Assembly: GCA_900314715.1 (NCBI GenBank)
Contig: OMWI01000012.1
Span: 1 to 64,000 of the forward strand
Source: an uncultured Prevotellaceae bacterium
GTDB lineage: Bacteria; Bacteroidota; Bacteroidia; Bacteroidales; Bacteroidaceae
Direction: 5' to 3'
DNA: 64,000 nucleotides
A program made the translations under genes and the position numbers. Of the stretch, positions 50,541-59,596 are shown in pieces. Numbering within the stretch: position 1 is the stretch's first letter; each line of letters starts with the position of its first letter. Below the pieces are notes generated by a model. The model had not been told where the DNA came from, did no database searches, and was given only the letters and a program-made list of their open reading frames with translations.

Positions 50541-53500
50541 TTAGAGATTAATCTTCAATCCAACTGCAACGGCACGGCTTTGTGCCACGTTACCTGCATC
50601 AATTCCTTGATAGAGTACGGAATTGGCAACGGAGAACTCGGGATCGCTACCCAGATAATGGGTAATGGTGAAAAGGTTGACGGCCTCTGCCCAAACTGCG
50701 AGTCCTTGCAACCAAGAGTAACGAACGGGAACCTTGTAGGTGAGACGAAGCGTCTTCAAGCGCAGGTAGCTACCGTCTTCAATCCAACGGTCGCTGAAGC
50801 GGCTGTTGCCCATTACGTCGCCATAGCTCAGGCGCGGCATCTCGGTAACCTGTCCTTCATGGCGCCAGCGGTTGACCATTGCCACGGTCTGGTTGTAGAA
50901 GTTGTTGCCGCCTTCCAATATGCTCCTTTGGTAATTGAACACGTCGTTGCCGAGCGAGTAATTGAAGTTGACGGAGAGCGTGAGGTTCTTCCAAGTGATA
51001 TTGGCAAAGATGTTACCGTAGATGTCGGGATTAGGATTGCCAATAATGGTCTTGTCGGCCTCGCTGATGATTCCATCTCCGTTGAGGTCGGCGAAGTGCA
51101 TGTCGCCTGCCTTGAAATACTGAGGCTTGCCCGTAGCGTCTACCATATAGAGGTTGGCTTGTGCGGCAGCCTGAGAAGACGTGAACACGCCCATTGGAGA
51201 GGTTTGGTCTTTCACCACCTTGTAGCCATAGAAGCTACCCACGGCTTCGCCGATGATAGTAGCCACATTGTCTACACCATAGACAGAAGAAGTATAGCCA
51301 ATGGCATTGTTCTTGCCATTCACGTAGATATTGTCATTGTTTGGCAAGGTCTTCACCTTGTTTACGTAATGACCCATGCTGGCACCAATCTCCACGTTGA
51401 AGTTCTTGGAAACGATGGGCTTGCCCGTTACGGTGAGTTCAAATCCCGTATTGTCAAGCGAACCGCCATTGCTCCAATAGTTGTTGATACCTGCTACGGG
51501 GTTGTCGAAGCTCTTTAAGGTGAGCAAGTTGCTGGTATGGCTCAGATAGTAATCCAGATTCACACCCACACGATTGTTCAACCAATAAGACTTCAATCCC
51601 ACATTAAACTTCCTGGTCTTCTCGAAGGTAATCTTATCATTACCTATATTGTTGAGCTGTGCTGCCGTAGCACCCTGTCCAGAAGTACCATAGAGATACT
51701 TCATGACGCCGAATGAAGTACGTGCTGCAAAGTTGCTGATGTCATCGTTACCCGTGATGTCGTATCCTGCCTTCAGCAACAAATAGTTGATGGCCTTGGT
51801 CTTGGGGAACCATGCCTCGTTGGTGATTGCCCAACCCAACTGAACGCTGGGGAATACGCCCCACTTCACGCCAAAGAGCGAGAGGCCATCGGAATTCTTA
51901 CCGAAGCGGCTGCTGCTCTCTACGGCTGCCGATACCTGTGCGAAGTAGCGATTGCGATAGTTGTAATCGATGTTAGCGTACCAAGCCATGTTTTTCCATG
52001 TGTCGTTAGTACCCGTCGCCGACTTATAGTCCATTGACGTAGAGATATTGGGTTGTTTGTCGTTACCACCACCGATGGCGTATTCACCTTCAGGTTCGTT
52101 GTCATCGAAGTTGAACGACAGGTAGCGGAAGCCACCCCACATGTTGAGATAATGAGCGCCAAACTGCTTAGTGAATTGCAAGCGGGTGTCGCTCTCTACG
52201 CTTGTTTCCTTGGCAAACATAGACCATGCGGCACTCTGTACACGACCGATACCTTCAACCAAGAACGAAGGAACGCCATTCTTGGGACGATAATAACGTT
52301 GCGAGATACGGTCGAGCGTATAGCTGAACACCTCTGTCAGTTTAAGGTTAGGATTAAACTGGAATGTGGGAGCAATCAACGCATTGAAATTGGTGGTCTC
52401 AACGCGGTTCTTGTTGATAGCATCACCATTTTCCAACAATGCGGTGGGGTTAGCCAAAGACAAGTCGCGGTCAATACTCGTCAGGAAGTCGTCTGGTCCA
52501 TAGAGCGTAGATGACAGCAATCCCGTTACGATATTATAAGTATAAGGATTGAGGAAAGGCGACTTGATCAAGCCCAAGAAGTTGGGAGATGTCACCGTAC
52601 CTGCAGAGAAGTCTTCAGGAGCACCATTGTCAAAAACGTCGCGATTAATCTTGGTATACGACATGTCGAAACGGGTAGACAACTTATCGATAATGCTGAT
52701 GTCGGTATTGAAACGCACATTCAAGCGGTTGAACCCGTTTCTCCTGGCATTGCTCTGACCGTCGGTGTAGCCCAAAGAGAGGTTGTACATACCCACGTCG
52801 TCACCACCTTGTACGTTGATGCTGTAGTTCTGGTTCAACACGGTATGATATACTTCCTTGCTCCAATCAGTCTCATTGTGATAGTCCTTGTAGTAATACT
52901 TGGAAGGATCTTCAACGAGGAACTTGACGTCGCCTTCGAAAGACTTCATCTTGGGATGTCCGACCAACATTTCAGAAGCATACAAACGATACTGGTTGGC
53001 GTTCATCATCTCTGGGAGCTTTCCCTCGAAGGAAATGCCCACGCCAACATTAGCATTGATACGCGTTGCCATACTATGACCACGCTTGGTGGTAATCAAG
53101 ATAACACCATTCGAACCCCTTGCACCGTAGATGGAAGCGGCATTCTTGAGAACTTGCACCTTCTCGATGTCGTCGGGATTGATGTTGAGCAACAGATTCG
53201 TATAGTCGCCAATATGAAGCGTATTACGCGTTTCCTGCATGTCGTGAATCACACCGTCGATAACGACCAATGGCTGAGCATTGGCATTCAGGGAGTTCAG
53301 ACCACGAATAAACATGGCGCCTCCATAACCAGGACCGCCAGAGCGAGTGATGGTGTGAACGTCTGCACCCAACTGGCCTTCGATTTCTGTTTCTACACTT
53401 TGTGATGTCGTTACATCAAACGTGGCAGTAGATGAAGCGGTAATGTCGGTGGAATTTTCGTACATCGCCTTAAACTTATCGGCAATCATGGTAATTGTCA

Positions 53501-53861
53501 ACGGCTTAGTATTGTCACCGATACCCACTTGTTGAGCCAAATATCTTGGTGCAAAGACATAGAGCGCAGAAGCAAAGGTAGGAACGCTGATGGTAAACTC
53601 ACCTTGCTCGTCGGTCATGGCGGCATAATAGCGGTCGTTAAGCGTTTGTACTTGTATACCAGCCAAAGGAGCTTTCGTAGCGGCATCAATCACCTTTCCC
53701 TTGACTTCCATCATGGGATATGTAGGTCTCTTGGCGGGAGTCTTTTTCTTGGCAACGGTAGCCACTTCCACCTCTTCATAGTCATCATCTTGAGCTAATA
53801 TCGGCTGACATAAGCCAAGCATCAGAAGAGTGCTCATTAAAAGAATATAATATCTTTTCAT
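50541..53861 (-). CDS. SusC/RagA TonB-dependent transporter, pair 1
   Basis: A SusC-type outer-membrane transporter of about 1106 residues. A signal peptide (YYILLMSTLLMLGLCQPILAQ, split here as YYILLMSTLLMLG) is followed by an unusual acidic then Lys/Pro-rich linker (DDDYEEVEV, KKKTPAKRP), the carboxypeptidase-regulatory-like domain (VKGKVIDAATKAPLAGIQV), the plug (GAMFIRGLNSLNANAQPLVV, ASIYGARGSNGVILITTKRG) and the 22-strand barrel ending AVAVGLKINL. The linker before the domain replaces the usual direct start. The start at 53861 (MKRYYILL) is preferred over 53870. It follows a FAS1 gene by about 28 bp. Confidence 0.95.
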   Translation of the reverse strand: MKRYYILLMSTLLMLGLCQPILAQDDDYEEVEVATVAKKKTPAKRPTYPMMEVKGKVIDAATKAPLAGIQVQTLNDRYYAAMTDEQGEFTISVPTFASALYVFAPRYLAQQVGIGDNTKPLTITMIADKFKAMYENSTDITASSTATFDVTTSQSVETEIEGQLGADVHTITRSGGPGYGGAMFIRGLNSLNANAQPLVVIDGVIHDMQETRNTLHIGDYTNLLLNINPDDIEKVQVLKNAASIYGARGSNGVILITTKRGHSMATRINANVGVGISFEGKLPEMMNANQYRLYASEMLVGHPKMKSFEGDVKFLVEDPSKYYYKDYHNETDWSKEVYHTVLNQNYSINVQGGDDVGMYNLSLGYTDGQSNARRNGFNRLNVRFNTDISIIDKLSTRFDMSYTKINRDVFDNGAPEDFSAGTVTSPNFLGLIKSPFLNPYTYNIVTGLLSSTLYGPDDFLTSIDRDLSLANPTALLENGDAINKNRVETTNFNALIAPTFQFNPNLKLTEVFSYTLDRISQRYYRPKNGVPSFLVEGIGRVQSAAWSMFAKETSVESDTRLQFTKQFGAHYLNMWGGFRYLSFNFDDNEPEGEYAIGGGNDKQPNISTSMDYKSATGTNDTWKNMAWYANIDYNYRNRYFAQVSAAVESSSRFGKNSDGLSLFGVKWGVFPSVQLGWAITNEAWFPKTKAINYLLLKAGYDITGNDDISNFAARTSFGVMKYLYGTSGQGATAAQLNNIGNDKITFEKTRKFNVGLKSYWLNNRVGVNLDYYLSHTSNLLTLKSFDNPVAGINNYWSNGGSLDNTGFELTVTGKPIVSKNFNVEIGASMGHYVNKVKTLPNNDNIYVNGKNNAIGYTSSVYGVDNVATIIGEAVGSFYGYKVVKDQTSPMGVFTSSQAAAQANLYMVDATGKPQYFKAGDMHFADLNGDGIISEADKTIIGNPNPDIYGNIFANITWKNLTLSVNFNYSLGNDVFNYQRSILEGGNNFYNQTVAMVNRWRHEGQVTEMPRLSYGDVMGNSRFSDRWIEDGSYLRLKTLRLTYKVPVRYSWLQGLAVWAEAVNLFTITHYLGSDPEFSVANSVLYQGIDAGNVAQSRAVAVGLKINL

Positions 53862-53889
53862 TTGAATCAATTTTTAAAGATGAGACATT

Positions 53890-55653
53890 TTAATAGACAA
53901 CGTAAACGGAACCACTGCCATTAGCACCTTCATAAAACTTATAATCAGGATGTTCCTTACGATACTCGTCCAATTCCTTTGGAATAAGCAACAAGCAGTC
54001 GATTCGCAACTCACGAGTGTAGTCAGCAGTCATATTTCTGGTAACCTGGCTGATTAAGCGAATGTAAGGATAATAATCGCCTGTTCCCTCATAAGCTATC
54101 GGGAAATTGAACTCACCTACCAATACGGTATCAACCTTGGTGGGGTCGTTTTCCAAGTAACCAGAGACGTTATATTCTTTCACGGCACCATTGACGTCGT
54201 TGTATCCCACTCTCACCCTCAAGCGGTTAGGCTTCAAGTCTTCAACGGCTACGTTCTCATTGGTGATGTTCTCAGGAACAAACACGCAATAGATGTTATA
54301 CGTTGTTGAACGCACGTGTGGCAAATAGATATCCAACTCTGGGTTTACAGAAGTGTTGATGGGTTGTACATACAAATATGTATTGTTGGAAACAGCCCCT
54401 TCTACCAAAGGATTCTTCGTTCCTGCTGTGATATTCTCTGAAAAGCCGTTACCATAGGTAATGTTTTGCGCTTGTGAATAAATTGGATATTCAGCCTCAA
54501 CCTTAATTGGAGGATTCCATGTGGTCCAAGTGCGCATTCGCAAACTATCAGTTACAAAGATAGCACCATTACTCTTGTCCACCCTAACGGCTCCCTCGAA
54601 CAAATTGGCTGCATCCTCGCTATAGACAATAGAACGTCCACCCCAAAAATAGTTGGTTCCCATCAGAGAATCGACATTCAACCTCTGACCTGTCTGCAGA
54701 TTATTCAATGCGGCATTGGCTGGGAGGTTGTTGTTGTAGAACATGTCTTGCACCAACATGTAATTAATCATGGAGTCTCTCAAATAGGCAGCATCTATTT
54801 TCACAGCTTCCTCTTTTCTCGTAGCGGAAGAAGAAGAGGTGTTTGAAAGGAATGTGAACTCGTCAATGTAATTAAAGTACTTACTGACGGTTTCCTTTGC
54901 CTTAGTCCAGGCGTCATTGGTAGGAACAAGCATCGTATAGTTACTATCCTCTCGCTGAATGTAAGCACTATACAATGTGTAAAGGGTATTATCCTCTTCG
55001 AAGACAGAATCCAAGTAAGTAATCCTACCGTCTTTTACAGGACCTTGCACACTCTTAGCAATGTCTAATTTCTTCACGTCATAATCGTGAATATACTTAC
55101 TGATAGAGTCGATGGCGAAATCGCCAGGCTCCAAGGACTCATAGATGTTGTAACGGAAAGGCAACAAGCCATCCAACGTCTTCAGCACGCCATTGCTAGT
55201 ACCTATCGACTTGGAGATATTTACCCCACCAATCATGTTAGACACGTATGGCATTACCTTTTCGTTCAACATCAAAACGATGGGGTCTTTCTCATTGGGA
55301 ACGGCATAATTATATCGCGAGATATGATTCTGCACGAATTCCTTCAGCAACTTATCGGTGCTCAACGAGTTGAAATAATCGAAATTGAAGGTGTTATCTT
55401 TTGGTGCCCAAACCGTATATGTTTGCGATTGAGTCAACACCTTGTCGTATCCCGCTTTCTGCAAGAGTGCAGAGAACTGGGACAATTCTGAATTGGATGA
55501 AATGTTTTCCCATAAGGTGGAGGCTGCCGTACCAACAGCAGAAGCATTGCCATCATAATGGTCATCCCAATCAGAGCATCCCATCGTGAAGGCTCCCATC
55601 ACCAACGAAGCCAACACAAGAGAAGCGTTTCTGAATATATGATTTCTTTTCAT
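53890..55653 (-). CDS. Fasciclin (FAS1)-domain lipoprotein 2
   Basis: A 587-residue lipoprotein (lipobox LVMGAFTMGC, Cys26). Two FAS1-like domains are visible: about 45-185 (LWENISSNSELSQFSALLQK, YTVWAPKDNTF, KEFVQNHISRYNY, GVLKTLDGLLPF) and about 210-385 (LYTLYSAYIQREDSNYTMLV, PTNDAWTKAK, GAIFVTDSL). The last 190 residues are beta-rich (ELDIYLPHVRSTTYNIYCVF, RIDCLLLIPKE), possibly a ligand-binding module. FAS1 domains usually mediate adhesion or protein contacts. Set between a second FAS1 gene and a SusC gene, so it is probably an accessory surface protein of the SusCD complex. Confidence 0.88.
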   Translation of the reverse strand: MKRNHIFRNASLVLASLVMGAFTMGCSDWDDHYDGNASAVGTAASTLWENISSNSELSQFSALLQKAGYDKVLTQSQTYTVWAPKDNTFNFDYFNSLSTDKLLKEFVQNHISRYNYAVPNEKDPIVLMLNEKVMPYVSNMIGGVNISKSIGTSNGVLKTLDGLLPFRYNIYESLEPGDFAIDSISKYIHDYDVKKLDIAKSVQGPVKDGRITYLDSVFEEDNTLYTLYSAYIQREDSNYTMLVPTNDAWTKAKETVSKYFNYIDEFTFLSNTSSSSATRKEEAVKIDAAYLRDSMINYMLVQDMFYNNNLPANAALNNLQTGQRLNVDSLMGTNYFWGGRSIVYSEDAANLFEGAVRVDKSNGAIFVTDSLRMRTWTTWNPPIKVEAEYPIYSQAQNITYGNGFSENITAGTKNPLVEGAVSNNTYLYVQPINTSVNPELDIYLPHVRSTTYNIYCVFVPENITNENVAVEDLKPNRLRVRVGYNDVNGAVKEYNVSGYLENDPTKVDTVLVGEFNFPIAYEGTGDYYPYIRLISQVTRNMTADYTRELRIDCLLLIPKELDEYRKEHPDYKFYEGANGSGSVYVVY

Positions 55654-55673
55654 AAAGTATACTATTTTAGATT

Positions 55674-57752
55674 TTAATACATGTCTTCCACATACTGATT
55701 GTTGTTATACACATTCTCAGGGCAGAACTCAATGTAGTCGAGATGGAATTCAGTTGTGGTGTTGTCGGGCAATACCGTCTTGAATCTCAACCAATACTCA
55801 CCTTGTTCGAATTGCATCTTGGCAATGATTCGGCGCAAGTCTTCACGATTGGCGCGAGCCAACGTGCCGCCACCTTTACCCAAAGTATAATAAAGCGGTC
55901 CGCGCATCCAGCCAAGATTGTGCATGTTAGCATCTGTTTCAACACCCATATCATCAGTCTTGGTATAAAGACACCATCCCGTACCTGAACCTGTATCTGG
56001 GGAACCATCAGGATTATCCACGGGAACACGGCGCATATCGAGAGGAATGTCAAGCGCTTTCATGGAAACCAACGAAGAGCTGCGTCCTAAATAGAATTGC
56101 ACCATTCCACGGTTTCCGTTGGCTGTATATCCCATGCGAAGTTCGTATGTTCCATCGGGAACAGGTGGCAAGCGGAATGCGAAGTCGTAAGCTCCCATAC
56201 AATTGAACTCGTCTCCTTGATAGTTGCTCCAACCATTATTAGAACCAGAAAGATACATCACGTGGGTATTATTGCCATTATAAACCCTCATGTTGTCGAA
56301 GTAATTCGACGGATAACGGATGTAATCACCAGAAAGAGAACCTTCTGAACCAGAAATGCCACCATTCCAAGCCTTGATTTCTGCGTATGTAGCACCACGA
56401 TGAGAGTTAGACATCATCTCTCCGAGGAAAGACGTATCATCGAAACGCAGACGCTCGTTCAAAACACCATGAGGCACGTCGTAATCATAAACCAACATAT
56501 CCGTAATGGGATGGATATATCCATTCAAAGCCTGAATGTTGGTATTCTTAATCTCAATACCATTGCGCATAACCGTTTGGATGCTGGCCGTTCCCATTTC
56601 CGCAATACGGTCTGTAAGAGAAGTATTGGTAACCCAACGATTGAGGTATCGTTTTCCGCTGACACGAATGATTTTCATCAAGGTGAAAGGCAACATGGTC
56701 TCGTAATACTCTACCAAAGAAACCTTGGAAACCTCGTTGAAGCTATACAACAGCTTGTCGTAAGAAGCACGGAACTTCAAGATGTGATAGCGAACGAACA
56801 TATTCAAACAGTTGTTGGGATTGGTATAGTCTGAACCTTGGTCAACTTTAATATTATGGTTGCGGTAATAATCATACCATCCACTTCCAGCATCGGCACA
56901 ACTTCCATAGACTTGGTTTGCATAAGCAGCCAAATCGTCAATGTTATTGATTCCATGCTCGCGCAAGACTTCGTCGCTCTCAGCAAACACCGTGAAGCCC
57001 ACCTTACATTCTTCGGGTACATACCACTTAGCGGTATTGTTGGTGATTTCCTCTATACCCTCTTTCAAGGTGGCAGACAACTCATCGGCAATACCCGTTA
57101 CCGTCAATGCTTGCGTAAACAACTTGAAGTCTTCGTGTTGGGCAAGCTCACCTGCAACCAATCGGTTGGAACGACGGATAACCTGATCCACTACGTGAAG
57201 CACACCATTTTCCAATTCGTTGTCCATGCTGGTAATGGTAGAATAGGCATTTAACACCGTATTACCAGTAATAGAGTCAATGGCTGCATTGATATCTCTA
57301 CCAAGCATGGTATTGATGGTCATACCATTGGTCATGTCTACCGCCATCACTTCCGTATTGGCAAGATGGAACAAGGCAATGTCATTGCACAAGGAATCGG
57401 TCAAGCCTTCCAAACTATTTGAAGTCATACCGTTGTGCGGTAAATCGGCTTCCTCATCGTTGTACAATTCTTCGATATAAGCCTTAACGGCCTCATTCGT
57501 AGGAGCAAAGCAAGTGTACATTCCGTATGCGGAAAGAATCTTGTCGTATCCCACACGCGTAAGAATGTAATTAAAACTACTAAACTGATCTTCGCGACTG
57601 GACAAATAGTCCTCGATGGTTTCACCTGTAAACGTATAAAGATTGGATTCGTCTATGTTTTCCGAACAACTCACAAGCCCAATCATTGCAGGAAGGAAAG
57701 CCAACAATGTCAGTTTGCGGAAAATTCTTTTATAATGATTTTGCGTTTTCAT
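55674..57752 (-). CDS. Fasciclin (FAS1)-domain lipoprotein 1
   Basis: A 692-residue lipoprotein (lipobox AMIGLVSC, Cys29). The first FAS1 domain spans about 40-195 (FSSFNYILTRVGYDKILSAY, YTCFAPTNEAVKAY, ENGVLHVVDQVI). The second, larger one spans about 200-440 (FKLFTQALTVTGIADELSA, VGFTVFAESDEV, NGYIHPITDMLVYD). About 460-690 is a beta-sandwich-like C-terminal region (YELRMGYTANGNRGMVQFYL, YWLRFKTVLPDN, DYIEFCPENVY) resembling carbohydrate-binding modules. It begins 5 bp after a SusD gene; its role is likely surface binding of the transported substrate or complex assembly. Confidence 0.88.
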   Translation of the reverse strand: MKTQNHYKRIFRKLTLLAFLPAMIGLVSCSENIDESNLYTFTGETIEDYLSSREDQFSSFNYILTRVGYDKILSAYGMYTCFAPTNEAVKAYIEELYNDEEADLPHNGMTSNSLEGLTDSLCNDIALFHLANTEVMAVDMTNGMTINTMLGRDINAAIDSITGNTVLNAYSTITSMDNELENGVLHVVDQVIRRSNRLVAGELAQHEDFKLFTQALTVTGIADELSATLKEGIEEITNNTAKWYVPEECKVGFTVFAESDEVLREHGINNIDDLAAYANQVYGSCADAGSGWYDYYRNHNIKVDQGSDYTNPNNCLNMFVRYHILKFRASYDKLLYSFNEVSKVSLVEYYETMLPFTLMKIIRVSGKRYLNRWVTNTSLTDRIAEMGTASIQTVMRNGIEIKNTNIQALNGYIHPITDMLVYDYDVPHGVLNERLRFDDTSFLGEMMSNSHRGATYAEIKAWNGGISGSEGSLSGDYIRYPSNYFDNMRVYNGNNTHVMYLSGSNNGWSNYQGDEFNCMGAYDFAFRLPPVPDGTYELRMGYTANGNRGMVQFYLGRSSSLVSMKALDIPLDMRRVPVDNPDGSPDTGSGTGWCLYTKTDDMGVETDANMHNLGWMRGPLYYTLGKGGGTLARANREDLRRIIAKMQFEQGEYWLRFKTVLPDNTTTEFHLDYIEFCPENVYNNNQYVEDMY

Positions 57753-57757
57753 TGCCC

Positions 57758-59584
57758 TTAATTTTTACTGGTAGACTTTTCATCAATATACACTGGATTC
57801 TGTTTCAGGAGTTTATTAACTTTAATTTCTCCTTCCAGAATCGGCCAATAGAGGAACGGCTCGCCTTTCATCTTGTAAGAAACAGCATCACCGCCACTCA
57901 TGTATTTCCTAACAATGAGTTTCAGCATTGGCGAATAGAGCTTTGGCCAAGAAGTTTGGTCGGCCAATTTCGAGTTGATATCAACACCGTCCATGTGACG
58001 ATAGCAATAGCGTACGAGGTCGTACCAACGCTTTCCCTCGAAGCAAAGTTCACGCTCACGCTCGGCAAGAACCAAGAGTTCCATATCGTCCTTTGACGTA
58101 AAATTCGCCAACTTCAACGTATCGCCCTTTTGAATACCATCTTCGGAGATAGAGCGTTTGTTGACGTATTGCACCAAATTAAATGCTTGTTCAAGCGTCA
58201 CCTTGTCGCTATCAGATGCTGCAGTTTGCACCAAAGCCTCAGCTTTCATTAGCATTATATCGGTCAAGCGATAGACAATCCAATTTTGTTCGTAACCTTG
58301 ATATGCATTACCTATTGACCTGTCATTACTCTTTGTCTCTGAAGCGGTTTGCGTAGTAGAAGAAATAAAAGATTCACTCACCATCTTGCGGATTTCAAGT
58401 TGAGTAGCCTCCTCATTATGACCACCATAAACACAATTCCAATAACGCATATCTGATGTTGTTCCAAATACCTTTTGACCTTGGTTGGTATTCGCATTTT
58501 CGTTATAGAAATTGAATATAGGTGAAGCCATTAACATACCCGTATTTCTAAAATCATAATTATGTGTATTACCATTCCAAGAACCAGTACGATAATAAGC
58601 ATTTTCAAGAGCATAGTTGAAACCTACGTCTACACCATTGGAAGTTTCATACCTGCCTGGATAGTAATTCCATTCCAAAATACTCTCCTCGCTATTACCA
58701 CGAACAAATATGTCTATATATGCAGATGCCCCTTTCAACAAATGGTAAGGGTCTTTCTCTCCAGTTCCGCCAACTTTATCATCTTTTGTAGTCTTATAAT
58801 AGGTATCCTTTGATTGAATAACCTTGTCTGCATACTCAATACACTTCTGGTAATCAGATTGACTCTTGGTCATGGAAGCACGCCACAAGTAAATGTCTGC
58901 CAGCAATGCGTTAACGGCATCAAGCGTGAAAAAGCCACAATTGCGCCAATCGTGCAATCCATATCCTCCAGTCAACAAGATATGACCTTGAGCTTCTTCC
59001 AAATCATTAATACAATGTTGCAAGAGGCTATCAGGAGTGGTTTGAGCAACCAGCATGTTCTGGTCGTCATCCTCATACGACTGGGTGGTATATGGAACAT
59101 CACGGAACGTACGTACCAAATAGAAATAACATAAGCTACGCAATGCCAGCATCTGCGCACGAGCAGCTTGGTAATCACCTTCAGTAAACGATGGGTCAAC
59201 AGCCATAACATCTGCCGCATGAGCCAAGACTATATTGCAGCGATTGATGGTTGAGTAAAACGAGGCCCATGAATTGTAACCATTAGATGGCAACAAGTTG
59301 ACAGCATTGATGTTGTCAAGAGCCGAACTGGAATAATCATTGTATTTCACCAATTCATCTGAACGAAACGCACCCCAGATGATAGCTCGCTCTTGGTTAT
59401 CGTAGCTCGTCATGCTCTTATAGGCACCATTGACCATTTCCTGAACGTCAGACTTCGTTTTCCAGAAATCTTCGGCAATGGTCTTATCTGTCGGATAGAT
59501 GGTCAAGAAGTCGTTGCAAGAACTGAAACCCAACAAGGCAACGGCTACCATCACGAACACCTTATATATATTATTGCATTTCAT
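57758..59584 (-). CDS. SusD/RagB-family nutrient-binding lipoprotein, pair 2
   Basis: A 608-residue SusD protein. Lipobox VALLGFSSC (Cys23), then the conserved opening DFLTIYPTDKTIAEDFWKT, tetratricopeptide-like helices (RAQMLALRSLCYFYLVRTFR, DVPYTTQSYED, LLADIYLWRASMTKSQSDYQ) and the closing RERELCFEGKRWYDLVRYCY. It starts 12 bp after its SusC partner and 5 bp before the first FAS1 gene, so it is firmly part of the operon. Confidence 0.95.
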   Translation of the reverse strand: MKCNNIYKVFVMVAVALLGFSSCNDFLTIYPTDKTIAEDFWKTKSDVQEMVNGAYKSMTSYDNQERAIIWGAFRSDELVKYNDYSSSALDNINAVNLLPSNGYNSWASFYSTINRCNIVLAHAADVMAVDPSFTEGDYQAARAQMLALRSLCYFYLVRTFRDVPYTTQSYEDDDQNMLVAQTTPDSLLQHCINDLEEAQGHILLTGGYGLHDWRNCGFFTLDAVNALLADIYLWRASMTKSQSDYQKCIEYADKVIQSKDTYYKTTKDDKVGGTGEKDPYHLLKGASAYIDIFVRGNSEESILEWNYYPGRYETSNGVDVGFNYALENAYYRTGSWNGNTHNYDFRNTGMLMASPIFNFYNENANTNQGQKVFGTTSDMRYWNCVYGGHNEEATQLEIRKMVSESFISSTTQTASETKSNDRSIGNAYQGYEQNWIVYRLTDIMLMKAEALVQTAASDSDKVTLEQAFNLVQYVNKRSISEDGIQKGDTLKLANFTSKDDMELLVLAERERELCFEGKRWYDLVRYCYRHMDGVDINSKLADQTSWPKLYSPMLKLIVRKYMSGGDAVSYKMKGEPFLYWPILEGEIKVNKLLKQNPVYIDEKSTSKN

Positions 59585-59596
59585 ACTTTCACTGTT

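Noticed and set aside
50358-51518. 386-codon plus-strand frame opposite SusD and SusC
   Set aside because: It spans two real minus-strand genes and their junction, and its translation shows no recognisable domain.
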